Below are positions 55,111-64,000 of a DNA stretch of 64,000 nucleotides, piece by piece; positions within the stretch are counted from its first letter, which is position 1; each line of letters opens with the position of its first letter. This DNA is from Gemmatimonadaceae bacterium. Its GTDB lineage: Bacteria > Gemmatimonadota > Gemmatimonadetes > Gemmatimonadales > Gemmatimonadaceae. The notes under the pieces were generated by a model. The model saw nothing but the letters and a program-made list of their open reading frames with translations. It ran no database searches and was not told where the DNA came from. The stretch is from the NCBI GenBank assembly GCA_016720905.1, contig JADKJT010000037.1, positions 7,507-71,506 of the forward strand, written 5' to 3'. The position numbers and the translations under genes are program-made.

Positions 55111-57784
55111 CTAGCGGGCGCGCCGCCCCCACGCAGCCACCGACGAGTCGGCCAGCGCCCACGTGGCCAGTCGGTCGCACGCGGGAACGAGGTGCGGCGC
55201 AGCGGCGCGCGAATCGCGCTGGTACGCCATGGCGGCGCCCAGCGCGCAATGCGCCATGGCGCGGCGTGGGTGGTCCCGCGGATATCTCGCGTCAAACCGT
55301 GCCACCGCCGCGGTCAATCGGTTGAGCGCTACGGCGTGTTGTGCGTTCGCCATGGCCGCCATGCCGGCATACATCGCCGCGTCGCCATGCCAGCGCGAGG
55401 CCTGGGCCAATGTCGGCAACAGGGCGTTGAGCGCCACGACACTGGCCGGAGCCTCGCGCGCGCGGCCCAGGCGGAGCAACATGGGCACGCGCTGGGCCTC
55501 CATGTAGGCAGCCAGCGCGGAGTCGCCTGCCATGCGACGCCGAGCGACCACCGAGTCGAGCAGGGCGAGTCCGGCCTTCGGCTTCCCTCCCGCGCTGACG
55601 ATGATGGCCAGGTTGCGCAGACTGTTGTCGATCAACTCGTGTGACGGGTCCATGCGCGTCCTGAGTTGCGTGATGGACTCGCGTTCTTCGGTCTCCGCTT
55701 TGGCGAACTGTCCGAGATTGGCGTGGATGACGGCTAACTGTTCCAGCGAACGCGCCACGCCCTCTGCGCCAATCGTCGTCTTCCGTTCATAGGTGAGAAT
55801 TTCGGTGGCCAGCCGTTCCGCCGCCGTCCAGTTGGCCAGCTCGTTTTCCGTGGCCGCCAGATTGCCGAGCGTGCTGAGTCGCGTGACGTGGTCGGGCGGC
55901 AATCGGGCATCGAGGATGCGCAACGCCGCCGAGAACAGCGCTCGCGCTTCGGCGAATTCGCCGCGTACGAAGTGCTGCGCGCCCTGCGCATCCAGCAGGG
56001 TGGCGATGCTCAGCGAGTCACGCCCCGTGCCGATTTTCGCGCGCAGCGCGATCGATGTGTCGATCAATGCGGTGGCGACTTCCGGGTTGGTGGTCGCCGT
56101 GGCGAGGTCGACGTAGGCCGACGCCACGTCGTCATTCCCGGTCCCGAGCGTGGTGCGCATTTCCCCCAGCACGCTGTCCAGCAAGGGGCGGGCGACCTGC
56201 GGACCGCGGTGCGAGAACATCGCCCGCGCAAGGCTCTGTCGGGTGCGCAGGACTTCGATGTGTCGCGCTCCCAGTGCCGTCTGTCCTCGCCGGTAGGCGG
56301 CGGCCAACAACGATTCCGCGATGGCGTACTCGCCGCGGCTGGCGCGCACGTCGGCCATGACACGCCGCAAGCGAAGCTGACGCTCGGGTTGTTCGGTGAG
56401 GGATTCCAGTTCCGTGTCGGCGCGATCGAGAAACGACTTGACGCGCATGGTGTCTCCACCAGGGAGCACCCGGGGATCGGACTGCTTCAACAGATCGGTG
56501 AGAACGCGAACAACGTCCTCGGCCATGGCCTGCTCGCGCACCGCAGTATCCCGCTCACGGGACCGGGCGCGGGCCTGCAGGGAAGCCACTATGCCGGATG
56601 CGGCCAGCAGCACCACGAATGCCGTTGCCCCGGCGACCGCGCCGCGATTGCGCCGGACAAACTGCCGAGCCCGATACGTGAAGGTATCCCGCTGCGCGCG
56701 CACGGGCATACGGCCGATCCACCGTGTGACGTCTTCGGCAAACTGTTCGGCCGAACCGTATCGACGATCCGGTTCCTTGCGCAGCGCCATGCCCACGATG
56801 CGATCAAGATCGCCGCGAATGCGCGCGTTCAGGCAACCGGGTGGCGACGGCGCTGGGCGTTGGCGGTTCGTAGTGCACGATGGCGTGCTCCAGATCGCTG
56901 GCCGACCGTCCGGCGCCACGAAATGGACGCACGCCGGTCACCAATTCGAACAGGAGCACGCCCAGACCATAGACATCGGTGGCCGTACTGACTGGTTCAC
57001 CGCGCACCTGCTCGGGCGCGGCATGCTCCGGCGTCAGCAGGCGATGCGACGTCTGGGTGCGGTCCGGCGCGGCGTCGTTGCGGTCGAGCAGTTTGGCGAT
57101 GCCGAAGTCCAGCAAGACCGGCCGGCCATCCGTGGAGACCAGGATGTTGGACGGCTTGATATCCCGATGCACGATGAGTCGCACGTGCGCGTGATGCACC
57201 GCGTGCGCCACGGTCGTGAACAGGCGGAGTCGGCTGTCGAGATCCAGGTGATGTTCATCGCAGTACCGCGTGATCGGCACGCCATCCACGAACTGCATGG
57301 CCAGGAATGGACGGCCATCAGGTGCGGTGCCTCCGTCGACAATGGCGGAGATGTTGGGGTGTGACAGACGGGCCAGCAACATGCGCTCCGTGCGAAAGCG
57401 ACGCAGTGCCGCCACGCCGCGCACATCGTGTCGCATGACCTTGATGGCCACCGTCTGGCTGAAATCCCCGTCCGCCCGGGATGCCCGGTACACTTCGCCC
57501 ATGCCGCCGTGGCCGATGGGATCGCCAATGCGCCAGGCGCCCACGCGCGTGCCGGCGGGCAGGGCGTCCGAATCGCCCGTGGCATCATCCTCCCACGAGA
57601 GCAGCTTGCGCTCAAGGGAGAGCTCCGCCGAATCCTCAACCGCGGCCAGCATCGCGCGCAGTTCCCGCTCGAGCGCATGGTCGCCACCGCAGGCTTCGCG
57701 CAGGAAGGCGCGTCGCGATTCGTCGGGTTGCGCCAACGCCCGTTCAAACAGATCGGCGAGTCTGTCCCAGTCAGAATGCGTCAC
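55111..57784 (-). CDS. Transmembrane Ser/Thr protein kinase with TPR-like output, frameshift-interrupted
   Basis: The kinase domain (about 80-330) has GHGGMGEVYRA at 91, Lys115 in VAIKVM, HRDIKPSN at 206 and DFGIAKL at 226, so it should be active. After EPPTPSAVATR the frame breaks at a GCGCGCG run (56821-56827); two bases (GC) are apparently missing. The other frame continues with RGDLDRIVGMALRKEPDRRY, one membrane helix (AVAGATAFVVLLAASGIVAS) and about 450 residues of TPR-like helices. Together this is the standard PknB-type kinase-TM-TPR architecture. The sigma factor 89 bases upstream is its usual partner. Confidence 0.88.
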
Positions 57785-57873
57785 GGGGTGAATCCGACAA
57801 AGTGCGAGTGCGTCTGGCGGCGGGGGTTATCCATGCCATACATGGCGTCATCGTCGACGGGAGATGGACACCG

Positions 57874-58431
57874 TCAGCGTGACTCATCCTCCAACACCAT
57901 CGGTCCTTCGCCCGCAATCTCCTTGCGCAACCAGGCGCGGGCGATGATCCAATCCCGCTGTACGGTCTTCTTGGATACTCCCAGCGATTCCGCCACCTCG
58001 TCCAGCGATAGCCCGGCAAAGAATCGTCGTTCCACCACGTCCGCGCCGCGCGGATCGAGCAGGCGCAGGCGCGTCAGTGCGTCATCCAGCAACAACAGAT
58101 CGTCGGCCTCATCATCGGTCAGGAAAGCCGCCGTGTGGTCGTCAAGCGGGAGCACATCCGCACCGCCGCCTCGCTTGGTCCGATTTCGCCGCGCGCGTGG
58201 TCCACCAGCACCCGACGCACTGGTGCGCGACGCCGCGCCAAAGAACTCCGAGCGGTCGAGGTTGGCCAGACCCAACTGCGTGGACAGTCGGAGGTATGCC
58301 TCATGCACGAGCGCAGTGGTGGACAGCGTGTGCCCGGTACGCTCGTGCCGCAGGTGGGAGTGCGCCAGCACCCGCAGCTCGTCGTACAACTGCTCAATCC
58401 AGTCTGGCGAAGCGTTCGCGTCGGTGGACAC
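57874..58431 (-). CDS. ECF sigma factor of the kinase-associated TIGR02999 type, with a locally shifted segment
   Basis: 185 residues from GTG 58431. Region 2 is WIEQLYDELRVLAHSHLRHE, ALVHEAYLRLSTQLG; region 4 is LDDALTRLRLLDPRGADVVE, RRFFAGLSLDEVAESLGVSK, VQRDWIIARAWLRKE. The family normally has FFGAASRTMRRVLVDHARAR; here SASGAGGPRAR stands in its place while VRRVLVDHARG is readable in the next frame over about 58188-58222. Two compensating single-base errors explain this. The sigma factor probably directs expression of kinase-linked targets. It begins 11 bases after the dehydratase gene. Confidence 0.85.
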   Translation of the reverse strand: MSTDANASPDWIEQLYDELRVLAHSHLRHERTGHTLSTTALVHEAYLRLSTQLGLANLDRSEFFGAASRTSASGAGGPRARRNRTKRGGGADVLPLDDHTAAFLTDDEADDLLLLDDALTRLRLLDPRGADVVERRFFAGLSLDEVAESLGVSKKTVQRDWIIARAWLRKEIAGEGPMVLEDESR

Positions 58432-58442
58432 GGCCCGTGCGG

Positions 58443-60161
58443 TCAGGTGGACGGAAGGGATACGTCACGGGGCCAATGCACGGCCCCTGAATGGGTCACG
58501 GCGCCCAGATGCGCGGCCCGCACGGTGAGGGCGTACTTCTCCAACACCCCGCCGTGCGCGCTGGCCGGCCGCGCGGCGAGCGACGTCAGGCGCGACAACA
58601 GCCCGGCGTCACCGAGTACCACGTGAATGCGTCGTGCGTCCGGTCGCGCATCAATCTCGATGATGTCGCCGTCGCGCAGTGCGGCAATCGGTCCGCCATC
58701 GGCTGCTTCCGGACCGGCGTGGCCGATGCACAGTCCGCGCGTGGCGCCACTGAAGCGGCCATCGGTCAGCAGCGCCACACTCGCGCCCATTCCCTGTCCG
58801 TAAATGAGCGCAGTAATGCCAAGCATCTCGCGCATACCGGGCCCGCCCCGCGGCCCTTCATTGCGAATCACCAGCACGTCACCAGCCTCGTAGTGGCGTT
58901 GGCGCACGGCCTCCAGCGCGTGTTCCTCCGATTCGAACACGCGGGCGGGTCCGCGATGCACCAGCGTGGCCAGCCCTGCGGTCTTGAGCAGTGCACCGTC
59001 GGGGCAGAGGTTGCCCTTGAGGACCGTCACGCCACCATCAATTGATCGCGCATTGGCAACGGTGCGCACCACCTCGCCATCGGGCGTGGCGGCCACGGCC
59101 AGTTCCTGCGCCAGCGTACGGCCGGTGAACGTCATGGCGTCGCCGTGCAATGCACCGGCGTCAAGCAATGCCCGCATCACCACACCCGCACCGCCCACAT
59201 GGTAGAGATCCCGCGCGAGGAACCGGCCGCCAGGCTGCAAGTCGGCAATGAGCGGCGTGCGCGCGAATACTTCGGCCACGTCGTTTAGGTGGAATCGAAT
59301 CCCCGCCTCGTGGGCGATGGCCGGGATGTGCAAAGCGGCATTGGTGGACCCGCCGGTCGCCGACACCACCGCGCAGGCATTCTCCAGCGCATCGCGCGTG
59401 ACAATGTCGCGTGGCAACGGTGCGTCATGCATCACGGCGCGCATGAGCGCGGCGGCCGCACGGCGCATGAGCGGCGCGCGCTCACTGTACACGGCCGGCA
59501 CCATGCTGGAACCGATGGGCGCCAGGCCGAGGGCTTCCGACACCATGCCCATGGTGTTGGCGGTGAACTGACCGGCGCAGGCGCCGGCCGTGGGGAGACA
59601 GGCGTGGGTGATCTCGGACAGCTCATCGGCGGTCGCTTCGTTCGCCAATACCTTGCCGATCATCTCATACGTTTCGCCGATGTTCGTGTCGCGCCCGCGA
59701 AAGTGACCCGGTAGCGCCGATCCACCATGCACGAACACGCCGGGCACGTTGCAGCGCACGATGCCCATCATGAGCCCCGGCAGATTCTTGTCGCAGGCAC
59801 CAATGGCGTAGATGCCGTCCCATTGATGGCCGCGGGTTGATGCTTCAACGCTGTCGGCAATCAGTTCACGCGACACCAGCGAAAACCGCATGCCGGAATG
59901 GGCGATGGACAAGCCGTCGGACACGGACACCACCGGACATTCGTGCGGCATGCCACCCGCCGCGTAGATGCCGGTTTTGGCGTGCTGAGCCTGATCGCGG
60001 AGATTCAGGTTGCACGGGCTCATTTCGCCGCCGGTGTGGAACACGCCGACGTGCGGACGCGCGATCTCGTCGTCGTCCTGTCCCAACGCCTGCAAAAAGC
60101 TGCGCGTGGGTGCACGCAACAACCCTTCGTGCAGCGTTGCCGATCGGAATCGGCGCGTCAC
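58443..60161 (-). CDS. IlvD/EDD-family dehydratase (dihydroxy-acid or sugar-acid)
   Basis: 572 residues, start GTG 60161 overlapping the previous stop. Iron-sulfur ligands are Cys50 (GEMSPC), Cys123 (GACDKNLPG) and Cys195 (TAGACAGQFTANTMG), and the conserved NEGPRGGPGMREM and LLTDGRFSGATRG segments are present. Length and sequence fit IlvD (valine/isoleucine synthesis) and also its paralogues acting on arabinonate, xylonate or other sugar acids. With an SDR and a beta-hydroxyacid dehydrogenase coupled upstream, a sugar-acid catabolic role is more likely here, but the sequence alone does not decide. Confidence 0.87.
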   Translation of the reverse strand: MTRRFRSATLHEGLLRAPTRSFLQALGQDDDEIARPHVGVFHTGGEMSPCNLNLRDQAQHAKTGIYAAGGMPHECPVVSVSDGLSIAHSGMRFSLVSRELIADSVEASTRGHQWDGIYAIGACDKNLPGLMMGIVRCNVPGVFVHGGSALPGHFRGRDTNIGETYEMIGKVLANEATADELSEITHACLPTAGACAGQFTANTMGMVSEALGLAPIGSSMVPAVYSERAPLMRRAAAALMRAVMHDAPLPRDIVTRDALENACAVVSATGGSTNAALHIPAIAHEAGIRFHLNDVAEVFARTPLIADLQPGGRFLARDLYHVGGAGVVMRALLDAGALHGDAMTFTGRTLAQELAVAATPDGEVVRTVANARSIDGGVTVLKGNLCPDGALLKTAGLATLVHRGPARVFESEEHALEAVRQRHYEAGDVLVIRNEGPRGGPGMREMLGITALIYGQGMGASVALLTDGRFSGATRGLCIGHAGPEAADGGPIAALRDGDIIEIDARPDARRIHVVLGDAGLLSRLTSLAARPASAHGGVLEKYALTVRAAHLGAVTHSGAVHWPRDVSLPST

Positions 60162-61053
60162 AATGCCCTCGGCTCGACGTCGAACATGTGAATCACGCGA
60201 GACACGTCGGCATCGGCGCCGACCGCCGCGTGCACACCCGCGTCGCGGTAGAGCTCCGCCGCGCGCGTGCTCATGGGCACCGAGGTGCCGACGTCGGAGG
60301 CCAGCCGTACCACCTGATTGATATCCTTGGCGAACGTCGCCAACGCGCCGATGCGTGGCGTATCGATGCCATTCGCCATGCGCGTGCCGAATATCTGGAG
60401 CGGGAGCGAGTCGGCGAATCCACCCGCCAGCGCCTCGGGCATGCGCGTGGCGTCAATGCCCGCCGCGCGCGCGAACGCCAGCATTTCGGCAATCACCATG
60501 AGGTTGCACGCCACGATCATCTGGTTGCAGCTCTTGGCCAACTGTCCGGCACCATGACCGCCCATGTGCGTGACCCGCTGCGATAGTGCATCGAACACCG
60601 GCGAGGCGCGCGCGATATCCGACGCGTCTCCACCGGCGAACACGATCAACCGCCCGGCGCGCGCGGGAGTCCGCCGGAAACCGGCGCATCGATCCAACGG
60701 GCCGACGTCTCCGTCGACAGTCGCACGGCCATCTGCACCGTCGCATCAGGCGCGATACTGGACAAGTCCACCACCAGCTGCCCGCTGCGCAGTACCCGCT
60801 GATGCCTTGCGTGCCGAACACCCACGTCGTCCACGGCACCGGTGTTCGTGAGGCACAGACACACAATGTCTGATTGTTCGGCGAGTGCGCGCGCCGACGT
60901 GGCCAGCGTGGCGCCCAAGGCCACCACTGGTGCGGCCTTGTGGGTGGTGCGGTTCCACACCGTGACGGGCAGCCCGCACTCAAGCAGCCGCTCGACCATT
61001 GGCGTGCCGATGAGCCCCGTGCCGATGAACCCGATTCGCGGCGCGTCAGGCAT
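60158..61053 (-). CDS. 3-hydroxyisobutyrate/tartronate-semialdehyde-type dehydrogenase, frameshift-interrupted
   Basis: The N-terminal NAD(P)-binding part reads PRIGFIGTGLIGTPMVERLL, SDIVCLCLTNTGAVDDV, then WIDAPVSGGLP. Here the frame breaks in a GC run (60656-60667, one base missing), and the other frame continues with ARAGRLIVFAGGD, then HGAGQLAKSCNQMIVACNLM with the catalytic Lys, and KDINQVVRLASDVGTSVPMS. The restored protein would be about 298 residues, normal for the beta-hydroxyacid dehydrogenase family. ATG 61053 overlaps the SDR stop, and its stop overlaps the dehydratase GTG, so it is central to a coupled operon. Confidence 0.87.
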
Positions 61054-61822
61054 ACAGGTGCAGTCCGTTGTCCATGCGAATGATCTCGCCGGTCATGCCG
61101 GGTGCTGACGCCGCGAGGAAGTAGGCCAGGTCGGCCACCTCGTCTACTTGCAGAAATCGCGGCAATGCCTGCGTCTTGAGATAGTGCGCTTCGACCGACT
61201 CCAGCTTGGCGCTGTCAAGCACACGACTTGGCAATCCGCCAACCACATAGCCGGGTGCGATGGCGTTCACCCGGATATCGGGCGCCAGCGCGCGCGCCAG
61301 CGACAGGGTGAGTGTGCTCACGGCGCCCTTGGACGCGGCGTAGGCCACCGACGATCCCAATCCCGCCGTGCCGGCAATGGACGAGAGATTCACTACGGCG
61401 CCACGGCCGCTGGCCTTGAGGGCATCGCGACAGGCGCGAATCATCTGGAACGTGCCGATGAGGTTTACATCGTACGTGCGGGTGAACTCACTGGCAGGCA
61501 ACGCATCGAGATCGGCGTGCGGCACAAAGCGCGTGGTGCCCGCGCAGTTCACAAGGGCATCGACACGGCCAAAGTGCGCCGACATGGCGGCGGCCGCGGC
61601 GATGCAGCTGGCATCCTGCGTGACATTGAGCGAAATCAGCAACGTCTGCGCCCCGAGAACCTGACACGCACCCTCCACCGATTCGGCGAGTTGTCGCGTC
61701 TCGTCATCGAGGGTGCAGATGCCGACATCCCAGCCACGGGCGGCAAACAGACGGGCGCAGGCGGCGCCGATGCCAGTGGCGGAGCCGGTAATCAGGCAGG
61801 CGGGGCGGGGTTGGGCATTCAC
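61046..61822 (-). CDS. Short-chain dehydrogenase/reductase
   Basis: 258 residues. GTG 61822 overlaps the stop of the upstream gene (GTGA), which fixes the start against a long Arg-rich extension. Cofactor motif ACLITGSATGIGAACARLFA, then NCAGTTRF, the catalytic NLSSIAGTAGLGSSVAYAAS with Ser and YxxxK, and IRVNAIAPGYVVGG. The C-terminus APGMTGEIIRMDNGLHL is classical. The substrate is probably the product or precursor handled by the coupled dehydrogenase and dehydratase. Confidence 0.92.
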   Translation of the reverse strand: MNAQPRPACLITGSATGIGAACARLFAARGWDVGICTLDDETRQLAESVEGACQVLGAQTLLISLNVTQDASCIAAAAAMSAHFGRVDALVNCAGTTRFVPHADLDALPASEFTRTYDVNLIGTFQMIRACRDALKASGRGAVVNLSSIAGTAGLGSSVAYAASKGAVSTLTLSLARALAPDIRVNAIAPGYVVGGLPSRVLDSAKLESVEAHYLKTQALPRFLQVDEVADLAYFLAASAPGMTGEIIRMDNGLHLYA

Positions 61823-63273
61823 GGGCGGCGCGCTCCAGTCCAGATAACGATTGAGCCGCACCCGTTCTGCGATTGGAACTGGATCGGCACGCTGGCGGTC
61901 CGCGAGTAGATCTCGACGGCACGCACCTGCTGCGGGTTGACGATGTTGTCCAGATTGCCGTCGACGTTGACCACGGGCATGCCGTTCAGGAAAACGGCGG
62001 GCACGCACGACCCACCACCGGCCGCGCCACGCATCATGATCCGGTCGCCCACCATATCGGCGGGAATGATGGATGTGCCCGGTGCCATGCGGAAGATGTC
62101 CGAGTTGTACATCGGATTGCGCCGAGCCAACTGGGTCTCGTCCAGAAAGTACCCACCGCCGGCGCGTTTACGTCGCTCGAAATCCGCCAGTTGGTTGATG
62201 CGCGGATTGGCATTGGCACGAATGCGCATGGTATCAACGGTCGGCACAAACGCCTCCATGACCAGCGCCGCCACCCCTTCGCTGCCGTCGGGCACATCGA
62301 CCACGATACGCTTCGGCAAGTAGCCGATGGCGCGGGATTCGAGCGTGTACGTCCCCGATGGAATGGACTGCATGGCGAACTGTCCGCTGGCACTGGTGGT
62401 GTCTTCACGACCGTTACCCCACATCACCAGCCGCGCATCTCGCACCGGTTGGCCGGTGGCACTGCGCACGACACCGCGCAGCGCGCCGTTACCGCGAAGG
62501 ACCGGAGCCGACAATCGGGGCGCCCCGCCGGACTCCGGTGCTTTCGTTGCCGCGCCAACGTAGATGTCGCGATAGAGCAGTCCACCACGCGGCGCCTCGA
62601 GCTCGACAAATCCACTGGAATCACCGCCCACGAACGCGCGCGTCCGGAATGTCCCTTCGACCGGGATTCCGCAGATGGCAAAACTCCCGGTGGGTGACGT
62701 GGTGACGATGTTGGTTGGAGACCGCCGCTCGAGGCCGGCCGGGCCGAGTCGCACCTCAGTCCATTGGGCGCGAATGCGGGCGGGGGCCGGCAGCGCCTCA
62801 CCGCGCGCGGAGCGCACGACTCCCATGAACAGCCCCAGCGAATCGCGCGCGATGGTTGGTCCGCACAGTCGTGCCACCAGCGTGCGTCCGGACGGAATGG
62901 CAACCTGCGCGCGAATTTCGCCCGGGGTACGAATGTCTACCTGTTGCAGCGGCGCTTCGATGCCCAGCGAATCCAGCCGCGGATGAAAAAATCCGAGCAG
63001 GTACGTGCCGACCTGCACCGAATCGATGGCGTAGGCGCCGCGTTCGTCGGAGGTTGCGGAACGAACCCGTGTGGGGTCTGTCGCGGCCACCAATTGGATC
63101 AGCGCGCCGGGCAGCGGGCGCATGGTGATGCTGTCGAATGCGAAGCCACTGACGCGCGCCACTGGAGTCTGGGCCAGTAGCGCGTCAGCGCCGGTCAGGA
63201 GACACGCCAACAGACCGGCCGCCGTGCGCGCGCGGCCCGGGTATCGCAGAGCATGGGAGTAGCCTTCGGTCAT
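61819..63273 (-). CDS. Secreted protein with repeated regulatory-like domains and TonB-plug-like tail
   Basis: 484 residues from ATG 63273. Signal peptide GRARTAAGLLACLLTGADAL. Two clear regulatory-like domains: VSGFAFDSITMRPLPGALIQ to LQQVDIRTPGEI, and LRGVVRSATGQPVRDARLVM to RIVVDVPDGSEGVAALVM, with a related beta domain between. The C-terminal 120 residues (LADFERRKRAGGGYFLDETQ, DRIMMRGAAGGGSCVPAVFL, NGMPVVNVDGNLDNIVNPQQ, VRAVEIYSRTASVPIQFQSQ) are a TonB-receptor plug without a barrel. An 88-codon Arg-rich extension is rejected. Its stop is inside the SDR start, so it is coupled to the metabolic operon. Confidence 0.78.
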   Translation of the reverse strand: MTEGYSHALRYPGRARTAAGLLACLLTGADALLAQTPVARVSGFAFDSITMRPLPGALIQLVAATDPTRVRSATSDERGAYAIDSVQVGTYLLGFFHPRLDSLGIEAPLQQVDIRTPGEIRAQVAIPSGRTLVARLCGPTIARDSLGLFMGVVRSARGEALPAPARIRAQWTEVRLGPAGLERRSPTNIVTTSPTGSFAICGIPVEGTFRTRAFVGGDSSGFVELEAPRGGLLYRDIYVGAATKAPESGGAPRLSAPVLRGNGALRGVVRSATGQPVRDARLVMWGNGREDTTSASGQFAMQSIPSGTYTLESRAIGYLPKRIVVDVPDGSEGVAALVMEAFVPTVDTMRIRANANPRINQLADFERRKRAGGGYFLDETQLARRNPMYNSDIFRMAPGTSIIPADMVGDRIMMRGAAGGGSCVPAVFLNGMPVVNVDGNLDNIVNPQQVRAVEIYSRTASVPIQFQSQNGCGSIVIWTGARRP

Positions 63274-63373
63274 ACCGGGAATGATGACACCGGATACGCA
63301 GACGCGCCTCCCTGAACGACAATGGGGGCGCCGCGTATGGCGCGACACCCCCGTTCGTTTGCCCGGTACGCCT

Positions 63374-64000
63374 TCAGTACGCTCCGGATTCCGATTGCTC
63401 GGGGGACCGACGCGCATCGCCGCCGGAGCCCCGCGCCCCTCGTGGCTTGGCCGAGCGTTGCTCACCGCCCTGCTGCGGCTGGGCCTGACGCGGTTGCTGC
63501 GGCCGCGGCTGGTCCTGTCGCGGCGCAGGTTGCGCACGTTCGCGCTGCTGCGGCTCGTTTCGCGGTTGCTCGACGCGTGGCCGCTCGCTCCGCGGTTGCT
63601 CGTTCCGCGGCTGCTCGTTCCGCGGCTGCTCGTTCCGCGGTTGCGGCACCCGCCGCACCTCGGGGGACACGCTCATGTCGCGAGCGCGCGGTTCGTTGCG
63701 GCGCTCCTGAGGCGCGGACATCTCCGGCCGAGGCGTGCGCGGTGCCGGCGGCGCGTCGTTGCCGCGATCGCGGCCGCCGTTCCGGTATCCGTCCGGTGTG
63801 GCGACCGGGCGGTCATCGCGTGGCTGTGCCGTGCGGCCCGTGTTGCCCACGTCGGGTCGATTCCGATCGCCGTCGCGACCACGCACGCCGTCGTTGCGAT
63901 CACGTCCGTCGCGCGAACCGTCGCGGCGGTCATCGAAGTACGTGTCGCGATGCACGCCGGCATAGCGGTCGACGTTGCGGTAGTTGATGGGACACGGTAC
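63374..64000 (-). CDS. C-terminal part of a repeat-rich protein leaving the window
   Basis: The frame is open to the window end (reading PINYRNVDRYAGVHRDTYFD before the Asp/Arg-rich part), so the N-terminus lies beyond 64000. The visible 200 residues are low-complexity: first Arg/Asp/Asn-rich (DDRRDGSRDGRDRNDGVRGR), then repeats of PRNEQ / PRSER type, then Gln/Pro/Arg-rich. It is probably disordered and highly basic. Similar tails occur on secreted or FecR/DUF6600-like proteins, but the identity cannot be given from this part. Confidence 0.6.
   Translation of the reverse strand, partial: VPCPINYRNVDRYAGVHRDTYFDDRRDGSRDGRDRNDGVRGRDGDRNRPDVGNTGRTAQPRDDRPVATPDGYRNGGRDRGNDAPPAPRTPRPEMSAPQERRNEPRARDMSVSPEVRRVPQPRNEQPRNEQPRNEQPRSERPRVEQPRNEPQQRERAQPAPRQDQPRPQQPRQAQPQQGGEQRSAKPRGARGSGGDARRSPEQSESGAY
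63590..63645 (-). repeat. Tandem 15-bp repeats in a coding region
   Basis: About four imperfect copies of a 15-base unit (CGGCTGCTCGTTCCG as written on the plus strand) encode the PRNEQ/PRSER pentapeptide repeats of the overlapping gene. Such repeats are prone to copy-number change. Confidence 0.7.

Noticed and set aside
54682..55644. A 320-residue protein extending the DUF2541-like domain
   Set aside because: The last 190 residues are antisense to the kinase gene and His/Arg-rich. The true end is in the neighbouring frame at 55075.
63590..63645. Possible CRISPR-like direct repeats
   Set aside because: The units are contiguous 15-base repeats without unique spacers and lie in frame in a coding sequence.
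63322..63987. Ala/Arg-rich rightward frame at the right end
   Set aside because: Antisense to the repeat-rich leftward gene; its repeats mirror the same DNA repeats and it has no independent support.
1..64000. tRNA, rRNA, riboswitch or phage genes
   Set aside because: I looked for these by eye and found none convincing. A covariance-model scan would be needed to exclude small RNAs.

Overview
The window is GC-rich bacterial chromosome. Many secreted proteins combine a carboxypeptidase-regulatory-like fold with a TonB-plug-like tail. There are also lipoproteins carrying Ig-like domains, an ECF42/DGPF pair, a sigma/Ser-Thr-kinase pair and a PEP-CTERM protein. This mix resembles Gemmatimonadota, but that is an inference from gene content and no marker gene confirms it. 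I recognise no rRNA, tRNA or CRISPR array.

Left end (1-7.7 kb): an IS1182-type transposase lies beside a cassette array of a chromosomal integron. Eight attC-type sites are visible: seven full-length (92-100 bp, very alike) and one collapsed to 31 bp. They separate cassettes that all read rightward and carry Phd/ParE, BrnT/BrnA, HicA/HicB and a second BrnT/BrnA with a broken toxin, a lipoprotein, two unknown small proteins, an exported beta-propeller-like protein and one cassette with no clear gene. No integrase is in the window; the orientation places it to the left. In six cassettes the last gene's stop codon is the TAA inside the attC core box.

8-22 kb: ordinary accessory genes. These include a secreted regulatory-domain protein with a leaderless-looking promoter, a VOC protein, DUF3830, an ECF42 sigma module (DGPF protein, sigma factor, SnoaL-like lipoprotein), a TVP38/DedA-like membrane protein, a RibD-C reductase, and a tight run of membrane protein, ACT protein, dienelactone hydrolase, methyltransferase and DUF3052. 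A secreted MBL hydrolase and several lipoproteins follow.

22-32 kb: a sulfur-oxidation block (TsdA-like dihaem cytochrome, SoxC, SoxD, two YeeE/YedE transporter halves) faces a FadL-type porin across a long hairpin. Next is a translationally coupled three-gene flavin redox module: FMN-binding membrane protein, ApbE flavin transferase, RnfD/NqrB-like membrane protein.

32-55 kb: two large lipoproteins with Ig-like domains and HExxH zinc-peptidase motifs, a GMC oxidoreductase, a saccharopine-dehydrogenase-like reductase, propionyl-CoA synthetase, a VF530 protein, a PEP-CTERM protein, and a saccharide/cell-wall group (NamZ muramidase, DUF6259 protein, TonB receptor, NAGPA phosphodiester glycosidase, secreted esterase).

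55-64 kb, all leftward: a chain of regulatory-domain protein, SDR, beta-hydroxyacid dehydrogenase, IlvD/EDD dehydratase, ECF sigma factor and Ser/Thr kinase with start/stop overlaps, preceded by the C-terminal part of a repeat-rich protein that leaves the window.

Six recognisable genes carry small indels, mostly in G or GC runs (ECF42 sigma, second BrnT, DUF2541-like, kinase, TIGR02999-type sigma, HIBADH-like). This pattern is more typical of residual sequencing error than of six independent pseudogenes, and it should be resolved before any biological reading.
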